This document shows, one piece after another, positions 24,901 to 36,900 of a DNA stretch of 64,000 nucleotides. The notes below the pieces were generated by a model that made no database searches, was not told the origin of the DNA, and saw only the letters and a program-made list of their open reading frames with translations. Numbering within the stretch: position 1 is the first letter of the stretch; each line of letters begins with the position of its first letter. Source of the DNA: Marthasterias glacialis. Taxonomy: Eukaryota > Echinodermata > Asteroidea > Forcipulatida > Asteriidae. The position numbers and the translations under genes are program-made. Location of the stretch: contig OU452239.1 in NCBI GenBank assembly GCA_911728455.2, positions 11,452,328 to 11,516,327 of the forward strand, in the 5' to 3' direction.

Positions 24901-27900
24901 TCCACCATTTTTGTACGGTGTTTTATAATGGACGTCTAAGCGGCAACTTTTATTTTTCCAGCAACTTCTATTTTTTAGGCGGCGACTTTTTAATTCTTGG
25001 CCGCTTAAAACAAAAAACAAAAGTCGCCGCCTAAAAAACAGAAATTCGCCGCCTAAAACAAAGTCACCTCGTGTGCTAAATGGAACAGCCAATATTTCAC
25101 CTCGTGATTGTATTCTACGACATGAATCCGATATTTGTATAATACACACACATGACAAAAAATGATTTTCTTTTTAGAAACTGTACATATTAATTCCTTG
25201 CTCAAATGTTTCTTTTTTATTACTTTTGTTTTTCCTCAGCAAAGTATACAGTTGTGCCAATTTCGGTTTCATCGTGTTTAGTCATTGCAGCTGTGGTTTT
25301 GGTTATTCTTGTTACAGTTTATCGAAAGAGAAAGAAGAAGAACAGTAAGTTGTTCTAGTACTTCTTGCTTTTTGCGTGTGTGTGTGGTTTTTTTTAAACA
25401 ATTTTTGATCGGTGTAGATGACAGCATACGCAGGATACTGTTATAGCTAGTATTTATATCTACACCATCTAACATTCATTATGTTTGGTTTATTTAATTG
25501 ACACAGGATGGAGTAAATTTTTAAATATTCAGGTCTGCAATTTCATCTTTGAGAGAGTGCAAGGCCATTTTCATTTGGTAAAGGACACTTCCATTGGAAA
25601 ATCTTAAAAGTCTATAATAATGAGAAACTTTTGAAGGGGCACCAAGGCCAAGACCAGGGCAACAGAGACCATTGTCTCCGGGGCCTGTATGTAAATCCAG
25701 ACCTGTAGGTAGTGAATATTGTAATGCATGCTTGCCCCAACGGAAACCGTTCTCAAGAAGTGTCTGGGGCATCCCCATGTTAACATTTTTACTAAATAAT
25801 ACAATCATAAATATAGCGCCAACAGTCTTAAATAATAAGCTTTGTGAGGCACTTGTTGTACTAAAAGAAAACAAATATACAAATAAATAAAAATAAAACA
25901 AATAAATAGTGTGGAAAAAATTTATGTATTTAAGTAAACAACGAAATTTCCAAGAACACATGCACATAATACACTTTAACTCTAAAAATGTGATTAAAAC
26001 TGTTAAGATTTTAAAAACCTATAAGTAAAACTGTAAAAATGAAAATGAATTAATAACTAAAATGTAGTTCTATATTGACGTTAGTAATAAAATACTAATA
26101 AAAGAGCCAAACCAAACAATACAAAGCAAACACCCAAATAACCCAAATTATAAACCCCGAAGAAAAACACGAAGAAAATAATACTATAAAAAAAACCCAA
26201 ACAAACAAACAACCAACCAACCAACCAACCAACCAACCAACCAACCAACCAACCAACCAACCAACCAACCAACCAACCAACCAACCAACCAACCAACCAA
26301 CCCACCCACCCACCAACCCACCCACCCACCCACCCACCCACCCACCAACCCACCAACCCACCAACCCACCAACCCACCAACCCACCAACCCACCAACCCA
26401 CCAACCCACCAACCCACCAACCCACCAACCCACCAACCCACCAACCCACCAACCCACCAACCCACCAACCCACCAACCCACCAACCCACCAACCCACCAA
26501 CCCACCAACCCACCAACCCACCCACCCACCAACCCACCCACCCACCAACCCACCCACCCACCAACCCACCCACCCACCAACCCACCCACCCACCCACCCA
26601 CCCAAAATAGCTAGGCAATAAAGAGTGTTTTTGTTTATTTCGCAGGCCATACAAGATTGCAAACGAGCAGACTGTAAGTATTAACACCATACAATAGAAT
26701 AGTAGTTAAAGAGTGATCAATCTGAGGACAAGTCCCCTTCTTTAATTTCTCGAAACTGATGGTATCATATTTTTGAAGTGAAAAGTTACCAGACGGTAAA
26801 AGAAATCACAATATTGGTAGGGGAAAGATCCTCTAATAAACGCTAAATCTCACACACTTTTCACAATAAACTGGATATTTCATTTGCGGCTTGATGAGTG
26901 GAATTACCACTGAAACGAGATCAAGCTAGTCTAATTCGCAAAATCCAAAGTTCATGACCTTTATCTTTTTACAGGCCTTTTGAAAATGGCCCCATCTGTC
27001 CTCAAAGTTAAGTCGAACTTACTTTCGCCCCCTCTCCCTCTTTTGTTACAGACCGACTGGTCACATTATTCGGTATAACAGACAGTTACCGACGGTGGAG
27101 GGCGCCGTTGCCAATCAAAACCAAGGTGGAGCTAACCTTTGTTTTCTTGTAATAATAATAGCTAGATGTGTTCGTGAGAGTGAAAGTTTCAATGGTTTTA
27201 TTTACTTTAGTATATGATCATTTTCTACAGCTTGTATTTGTTTGTCCCGCAAGTTTAGGCCTGTTTTCCAAACCTTGTTTTCAATCATGCGTAAATTTAG
27301 TAGAACTTATTTTGTTTTTTTGAAGTAACTATGCGTTCAGCAAACCTTTTACTTTTTTAAAGTATATTTTTTATTTTTGTTACAAATTTTGTTTTTAGGG
27401 AAGTCTATTTTTTTCAAACAAGCTATACAAACACTTTTAGTAGTACAAAAGGGCTTCCGTAGCTACTAAACTGCAAATTACAAATTTTAAATGGATCTCT
27501 TTTTTCCTTAAAAGGAGAAAATATCTACCTAGATCAACAAGAAGTAATCACCGATGATGCACCAGAGATCCCCGCGAGGGCGTCCCCAACTCTACCAGGT
27601 ATGGAATTAGCGAGTGCAGTCTTAGTGTGACCAGCCAGACTACGCTGCCAGGCCCCTGTATGATAAACCCCTTTACTTTCTTTGTTGTATTCCCTTTGTA
27701 CATATATTTAATAGTGACGTAATGCTAAAGGCGAAGCTCGCGAAACAGCGCCGCTAGCATTTCTTTGAGCACGCTTTGTTAAATTTCACATAGCGCGGTA
27801 TTTAAATATTTGGCTGCACTGCGTGTACATTCTTAGCATTCTTTTACATTCTCTTGGAGAGTAGTTTAAATGCTAGTAGTCACTCCTCTGCTGCTTTCCG

Positions 27901-30900
27901 AGGCAGACACACCCTAATTTTGCCAGCGTGTTGTGCTCCCGTGATATTTCATCACCAGTTGTGGAGAGGCATATGTGTCGAGGCCGTGTCCTGGTAAGTG
28001 TCTTTAACCTTATATTTATCATATATTCTGGATACATTTTCACCAATTATTTAAAGCTCCAATTCGGAATGTCAGTTGTTTTCACAACTACTCGACAATT
28101 CGACACATTTAGTATAAAAAGCCTTGTTATTTTCTGGATAAAAGCTTGGTTATTTTCTTGATGTTGTAAAGAGTACGGTATCTTGCCTCGCTTACATAAA
28201 TAATAAATTCAAATAATTCTTAATGAACTCATAATAACCTTTGCAAACTGTACCACAAATATTTCACCACAATTATGTAGGAACGGTCTGAAAACTCTCA
28301 ATAGCAAATAATAATTATTGTACAAAATTTTATTGCTGATTCATTCTTGAATTCACCATTGACGTGCCTAGCTGCCACTTATCAAGGGCCTCCAATTAGT
28401 TTTGGGTACGTTTGTTAATGAATAATCATGGCTTGTTGAATTTTCCTATTTGTATTAAAATAATATCTCAGTATGAGAAGCCGTTTTATCATTATATTTA
28501 TAAACTATTGATGAATTGAAATGAATTGAGAGACTTTAGGATTGACATATTTATTAAGCTGTGATCCATACGGATTTAGACTTGATATAAACTGGTTCAC
28601 AGTGATATTATCTGATGTACTTATTGTGTTTAAAGATTTTGGTGTATAATAGTTTGAATGAATAATTGTGAATTTCAATGAATTTAATCAGTCATATTTC
28701 CTTTTCTTTTAATTTTCAGAAAGCCTAATATATATGACTGTCGTTTTGTTTTGTTATGTTTTGATGATTGTAAATAAATTGTGAACCCAACAACTACAGA
28801 ATGAACTGAACTTTAACAAAAAACAAACTCTGACTTCCTTCGTGTCACACCCTGAGTAGCCTTACCAACTCGGTTACACAAAAATGGCGTAGTCGGCAGG
28901 ATTGTGACATTGTTCAATAATTACAAACGACAGTCATATCATTATATCATCGATGTTTTCTACTACACGTGCCGGCTATTCACCGGTTTCCAACGATCGC
29001 TGCTCTGAGAATTTCCCAGTGTCTACCGCCCTCATTGTCTATCACGGATTCAGCTACTACGGTCTTGTCTCCTGACTTCACCGAGCAGTCTATTTTCATC
29101 GACTTACTACCGTAGCCTGGGCTGGATTTCACGGGGAGCTGGGATTGGTGTTGGCTGCGAGTCACTCTCGGTTGATAGGCAAAGTGTGATGTCACAGTAT
29201 ATTAATCACTGGTAATGCTGGCGGCTCGTCTTGAGATGAATCTTGGGGCTTCGTGAAATCGACCCTTGGTCAGGCTGTGTGACGCACTCTCCCGTAGCTG
29301 ATGAAACAATTGCAGCAAAGTCTACTCCAGGCCAGAGACATTTTTAGCGTTTTGACGACGTTTTCCTTGTTCAGCGAGTCTACTACAAAAGTACAAGAAC
29401 AATCATTCATCAGAACTGTTTCGTGGTCAGTTAATTTAAACTGTGACTGTGAGAACGGACACTGAGTTTGGAAAACACTAACTTTACAGTGTTGACCGGT
29501 TTGAAACATAGACTCTGCATTGAAAATAGTTTATACTGTTGACGTGAGTTTTCTAAATTGAATTGTCAGTAGTTGAAAAAGAATCGGGTTTTTCAAAAAA
29601 AAAAACAAAAAAAAAAAAATTATTTCCTCTAAAATCGGGAAAAAAATTAATTTCTCAAAAATTTGAACATAATAACGTTAGTTGACTCACTGTTGAAGTG
29701 TGTTTTAAACTTGTATTGTACCAGTTGTATGATTGGTCATCTTTGGTGAGGTAGTAGTTGTTTTTTACCGAAATGTTTTTAACCTGTCATTGTCAAAATG
29801 TTTCAGTGTCACTGTCAGTGCGTGGTGAACATTTCTCTTACATTTTGTGCTTGACAATTTAATAGGCTTTGTCAAAACTTTTACAAATTGTGACAACTGT
29901 GTACATTGTTGCTTATAACTAGTACAAGTACCACTGCATTGCCTTATTGAAATTCTTTAAGGAGGTAATTTGGCGTAGTCTTAGCTTAGCTTGGGATAAG
30001 TGTTTGTCTCAGCAGAACACAAAGTTCTGGAGAATAGAAATGTTACAGTCAGTGTAAGAATTTACAGTCTTCTGAATTGTGTAATAACACCGTTGTAGGT
30101 CAATTTTTTTTCTTAAAATTCTGCAGGTGAAAGCTTGAACAGGACAGTTGCGACTTCTGCACCATATGCCTCTTCTCCCCACCCTGCAATCTTACCTGCT
30201 ACATCTATCTACTTGCACTACTTGCTACTCTCCATAGTCCATGCATCGCTGTGCGCCAGATGATGCGTATGTCCGTTAATGCCGTGTCGTATAAGGTACA
30301 ATATGCTCTGCTTGTGATTTTGGTTATTGCACTCACATGTACTAACGTTCTTTCCCATAAGCAGCAGGAATTTAATGTACATAGCATGGCTACCAATGGG
30401 AAAACACCTTGGTCCCCAGTAAAAAAAATGTCTGAAGGTGATATGATGGCTAAGATACACAAATTGCAGGAACAACTGAAGGCGACCAAAACAGAGCCTA
30501 AACCAAAATCTAATCCAGCATTCTTACTTATGCCCAGTCAAAAGAAGTTGGCATCATACTCTGGTTCACCCGAGTCCTTGTTGAAACTAGAAGATTGGAT
30601 TTGTGACGTTAAGGCAACAATTAGATCTCGCCCATTGTCCGAAGAAGATAAAGTTGATTTTGTCTTTCAACATTTAACAGGTCCAGCTAGGGAAGAAGTA
30701 AAATTTAGACCTAGGAAGACTGTTGATGATGTTTTCAGTATTCTTAGAGAAGTGTTTGGAGATCAGGGATCCTCAGTTCATTTCCAACGATCTTTCTTCG
30801 AGAGGAAACAAAAAGAACGAGAAAATATTAGAGATTTCTCTCATGCTCTCTTAGACCTTTTTGATAGGGCTAGCAGAAAATCACCTCACCTTACTGCTCA

Positions 30901-33900
30901 CAAAGAACAGGTTTTGTGTGACCAATTTGCAGATGGAGTCTCAGACAGCCTTTTGAGGAAAACCTTGAGGAAAAGAGTGAAAGATTCACCGACAATTGAT
31001 TTCTTTACTCTAAGATCCGAAGCCATTGATTGGGCTGATGAGTTGAATGATACACCCGTTTCAAAGCCAAAAGCTACCACTAATTCAACTCCTGCTGAAG
31101 TATTTACCTCGAGGTCTGAAGCCATTCACTGGGCTGATCAATTTAACACATCGAAACAGGAAGTTACCATCCAAGCAGCCAGAACAGGTCTTGTGGCAGA
31201 AACTAAAGCACTGACTGACATTGTTCAAAAACAACAGCAACAAATAGAACAACAACAGAAACAGATTGCAGATTTAACCAACCTTGTACATGAACACATA
31301 ATAAAACCAGATGTCGCCAAAAACACAGAAACATACTCAAATCGCAAAGACAAAGGTAGAACTAGGATGAAGTGTGACTTCTGTGGGGCATTAGGCCATA
31401 CTAAGGATAGGTGTTTTAAACTCCAACTTAAAGAGTCACAGGAAACCATCGAGAAGCTCAGAAAAGAAGTGAGTGAGAAGTCTTCGTCGGGAAACTAGAT
31501 CCTCCCACCGTTTTGAGTCCATCGGTGGGTAGGCATAGCGTGGGCTCGACTGATCATTTGAAACATCGCTTTGTAGGAGATTGTCCCACATTAATGGCCA
31601 AGATTGGTGGAAAAGATGTTACCTGTCTGGTTGACACGGGTTCTATGATATCTACCCTTACTGAGGAAGGTTTCAATTCTTTATTTAAACCGGGTGATAC
31701 ACAGTTACATAGTAACAATCTCTGGTTGAAAATAACTTCTGCTGGTGGTCTTGAAATACCATATGTTGGTTATATTGAGGTTGACGTTGAATGTGAGGGA
31801 ATATTAATCCCACAGGTGGGGATCTTGATAGTTAAAGATTCTGTTGACAAAGAACACAGGGAACAGAAGAGACAAATCCCAGGGTTACTTGGTATGAATA
31901 TTTTGCGATCCTTCGTAGAAGCGATGAACGAGAGCAACGAGGTTCAATCTCCTTCACTTTCATTTGTGAACAAACTTTTGTCACTTAATGATTTGGCAGC
32001 GAAGGCCGAGCATGAAACCATTGGGTTTGCGAAGGTTGTCTGCGGAGAGGACATTTTTATTCCACCAGAGTCTACAATAACTGTTATGGCGGAAACTAGT
32101 GGGTTGTCTTCATCTAAACATGTAGTAGTAGAACCTTTGAGGTCTTCTGACCATCTTCCTGTTGGTATTTTGACAGCATCTACTCTTGTAAAACTTGATG
32201 GCACTTTTCCAGTTAGAATTGATAACATATCTACTTCGGGTTTCATCTTGCGACCAAAAACTCGTATAGGGGTTGTTCGAGCAATAGATAGTGTCGTTGA
32301 CGATAGTCCACAGGTACAATTTCAGGTTACAGTTGACCATATCCTTATTTCTCGAGTGGAGGAAACTGCAACCACAGCTACATCACTGACTCCTATATCA
32401 GTAGATTTAGAAGGGTTTTCAGGTTCATCAGATGAGTTGTTAGAAGTCAACAAGTTATTAGCCAAACATAGGGATATATTTTCTGACCATGAGTTTGATT
32501 TAGGAGATACTGATACTGTTGAACATCGAATTACGACTGATTCCGAACCTGTCTCCCAAACTTTCCGTAGAATTCCTCCGAATCAATACGAACAAGTCAA
32601 ACAACATATTAAGAACTTGGTACATCACGGTATTGTGACAGAGAGTCATAGCCCATATGCTGCTCCAATTGTGTTAGCGAAAAGGAAGGATGGTTCTCTT
32701 AGAATGTGTGTTGATTATCGAAGGTTGAATTCCAAGACAAAGAAAGATGCGTTTCCATTGCCCAGGATTTCAGAATTCCTTGACGCTCCTGTAGGTGCGA
32801 AATTCTTTTCCTGTCTTGACTTGGCCAGTGGATACCATCAAGTGAGAGTAAACTCAGCAGATCGTGAAAAAACAGCTTTCATCACACCTATGGGGTTGTA
32901 TGAATATGTTAGGATGCCATTTGGTCTCTGTGGAGCACCTGCTACGTTTCAACGTTTGATGCAGCGATGTGTTGGTGACTTAGTTTATCAACTGTTATTT
33001 GTCTATCTTGACGATATCTGTATTTACTCTAAAACTTTTACAGAGCACTTGCAACATCTTGACATTGTTTTCTCTCGTCTAAAACAACATGGGTTAAAGC
33101 TCAAGCCATCTAAATGCCATCTGTTCCGTAAAGAGGTTCATTATTTGGGTCATGTAGTGTCCGAGGAAGGGATCTCGACTGATGGTGAGAAGACTAAGTG
33201 TGTACGTGATTGGCCTGTGCCACAGACTTTGAGGAAACTCCGGTCATTCTTGGGTTTTGCTAGTTACTATAGGCGTTTTGTTCAGAAGTTTTCCCAAATT
33301 GCTCGTCCATTGCATGCCTTAGTAGGTATTTGTCAGGGTCATGATCCTAAGTATTTTCGAAGTAGGTGGTCATCCGAGTGTCAGGAAGCTTTTGATTTAT
33401 TGAAGGCTCAGTTTACATCTACTCCAATCTTGGCATTTGCTGATTTCTCAAAGCCTTTCATCATTGATGTTGATGCCAGTCTTTCCGGACTAGGTGCAAT
33501 CTTGTCACAGATTCAAGAGGGTAAAGAGAGAGTTATAGCATTTGCCAGCCGTACACTTAGGGACAGCGAGAAAAGGATGGAAAAGTATAGTTCTCGTAAG
33601 TTGGAATTGCTTGGTCTCAAATGGGCAGTTACTGACAAATTCAAAGATTACTTGTATGGCTCCAAATTTCTTGTCCGCACAGACAACAACCCTTTAACTC
33701 ACTTGGCAACTGCTAAATTGAGTGCTGTAGAACAGAGGTGGGTTGGTGAACTAGCGTCATTTGACTTCCAAATTGTCTATCGTCCTGGTCGAGTCAACAA
33801 GAACGCCGATGCTTTGTCTCGTCAGTACGAGGAAGATGAGAAGGTAGAAGATAAGACATGCTTTGTGTCTCAAGTCTCCGTCAATAGTAATTTGTTGACG

Positions 33901-36900
33901 TCCAGTACATCCCATTTCCTTCCTTCGGATTTACAGTGCACTGTAAATGAAGTAGCCAGTGAACTTGGTCCTAGTAGGGTACAGTCAGGATTGTGTAAAC
34001 ATATTTCCACATTTCCTTCATATACTACAGAACAGCTACGTGAGCTGCAGCAGTCTGATCCGACCGTCAGCGAATTTCTGAAGTTCTTTACGTCAGATCA
34101 ACTACCAAGTAGACGAGAAAGACGAGGTGTATCCCAGTCTGTTCAGGCGATGCTGAGGCAGACTAAACATTTCTCTTTGGTTGATGGAATTTTGTATAGA
34201 GATGTCAAAGATCCTAAGATGGGTAGTTTGCATCAACTTGTTTTACCTTTGTCCATGAAGTCCAAAGTCCTCACTTGTCTACATGATCAATTCGGCCACC
34301 AAGGCATTGAAAGAACTCTTTCTTTGGTTCGTTCACGTTATTACTGGCCAAATATGTATTCAAATGTGAAACAATGGATTGTAAACTGTGAACGATGTAA
34401 CATCGCCAAAATGCCTAGGCCATCAGTCAAGAATCCTCTTGGTCATTTAATCGCTAGCAGACCGTTGGAAGTTATTGCTATTGATTTCACGCTTTTGGAA
34501 CCAGCGTCCGACAGATCTGAAAACGTTCTTGTCATTACAGATATATTTTCCAAGTTTACAATATCTGTGCCGACCAAAGATCAGACAGCACAGACTACAG
34601 CTAACGTATTGATCAAAGAGTGGTTTTTGAAGTATGGTGCTCCCTTGCGCATACATTCAGATCAAGGAAGACAGTTTGAGTCAGACCTTATACATCACCT
34701 CTGTAACTTGTATAATATCAAGAAATCTCATACTACAGCTTATCACCCTCAGGGAAATGCCCAGTGCGAAAGATTCAATCGTACCATGCATGACCTGCTT
34801 CGCACACTCTCAGCTAAACAAAAACGTTCTTGGTCACTCTTTCTACCAGAATTGATCTATGCATATAACTCCACACCTCACTCCTCTACCGGATTTTCGC
34901 CCTTTTACCTTATGTTTGGTAGAAATCCTTGTTTGCCCATAGATGTTTTGTTGAATCCGGAACAGAGACGGGCTGCTCTAGACAACAATTGGGTTTCTCT
35001 TCATCAGAGGCGGTTACAAGAAGCTTATCGACTTGCAGGGGCAAAGAACCAGCACGAGCGTGATAGACACAAAAATATTCATGACCGGAAGGCTAATCCT
35101 AATGTTTTCGAAATTGGTGACCATGTTTATCTGCGTAGTCATGTCAGAGGCAGGAATAAAATACAGGACAGCTATCGTAGTGAGATCTATAAAATCATCG
35201 ATCAACCTGATTCCAATAACTTAGTCTATATCATTGAGTCAACAGAAGATGGTCGGAGAAAAACAGTCAATTCTGTTGAAATTAAATTGGTTCCTCCAGG
35301 TCTATTGCATATTATCAAACCAGCTGCTAGTTCTGAACATCCAGACGATACCTCTAAATCCAGTAATGTTCCCTCTCCCGAGAACTTGTCGAGTTCAAGT
35401 TCGGACTCAGAGTTTGATATTGCAGTAGTACTTCCAGCCCTTGAGCCTGAGAGTCCGAAACAAATGGGACCCAGAAGATCACAACGTGCAACAAAGGGAA
35501 AACATCAAAACCCATTTCATTTACCCAGGTCAGTGTTGTCTCAACAACAATCATCTATATCCAGAGGGTCCATAAAGGGATTTGTAATTTTCCTCATCTT
35601 TGCACTGTTGGTTGTTTCGATATCCCCTGTATATAGTCTAATTGGACTTCAAGCGGTACTCTGCATATCGTTGTTTCTACTGATTCTTGATTCTTTCTAT
35701 CCATTGGGTACTACTACTTTGAAATACCTAGGTAAATTAATTTAATTTGGAATTAGTTGTAAACGATGATGAGAGAATAGAAGATTTAACTTAAGTGTGA
35801 CACTTGTGTATTTTAAAATTTAGTCTATGTAATTTTGCGTACTTTAGTTTTGATCATTATGGCAGTAACAGTCAGCATATCTTGAAGGACTTCTTGCAGG
35901 AATTGACATGTATAAGAATATTCTTGTTGAGGTGACTCATGTATCTTGGTGGCCTGTATGAAATCATTTCTTTCTTAGCGCGTTAAGCCTAAGCGGACCT
36001 TACCAACCCTTTTTCACCCAACTGAAATTTTGTGGATGTTTCATTTCTGGTTCAGTCACGAACGATCTTTTGGCATGGTTTTACAGCAGTATTGTTAAGT
36101 ACACCACTTAGATTGGATCAGTTGAGATTCACTCGTTTACTTCTTTATTGAAGTTATGATCCGCACGTCTGCAAGTGTACATTTGTTTCCCCAGGATTTT
36201 GGTGGCAGTTCATTCACTAGTTCATTCACAATTTTCCCCGGGTGATTGTGACCAGCCAGACTACGCTGCCAGGCCCCTGTATGATAAACCCCTTTACTTT
36301 CTTTGTTGTATTCCCTTTGTACATATATTTAATAGTGACGTAATGCTAAAGGCGAAGCTCGCGAAACAGCGCCGCTAGCATTTCTTTGAGCACGCTTTGT
36401 TAAATTTCACATAGCGCGGTATTTAAATATTTGGCTGCACTGCGTGTACATTCTTAGCATTCTTTTACATTCTCTTGGAGAGTAGTTTAAATGCTAGTAG
36501 TCACTCCTCTGCTGCTTTCCGAGGCAGACACACCCTAATTTTGCCAGCGTGTTGTGCTCCCGTGATATTTCATCACCAGTTGTGGAGAGGCATATGTGTC
36601 GAGGCCGTGTCCTGGTAAGTGTCTTTAACCTTATATTTATCATATATTCTGGATACATTTTCACCAATTATTTAAAGCTCCAATTCGGAATGTCAGTTGT
36701 TTTCACAACTACTCGACAATTCGACACATTTAGTATAAAAAGCCTTGTTATTTTCTGGATAAAAGCTTGGTTATTTTCTTGATGTTGTAAAGAGTACGGT
36801 ATCTTGCCTCGCTTACATAAATAATAAATTCAAATAATTCTTAATGAACTCATAATAACCTTTGCAAACTGTACCACAAATATTTCACCACAATTATGTA

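Noticed and set aside
26081..26690. Long minus-strand ORFs encoding Gly-Trp-Val-rich proteins (168-193 aa)
   Set aside because: They are read entirely from the (AACC)/(ACCC) array in three frames; no start context or splice structure supports a protein.
27928..28161. 77-aa ORF in the LTR, duplicated at 36549
   Set aside because: Starts from a non-ATG codon, spans the possible splice donor and has no recognisable motif; its duplication only reflects the two LTRs.
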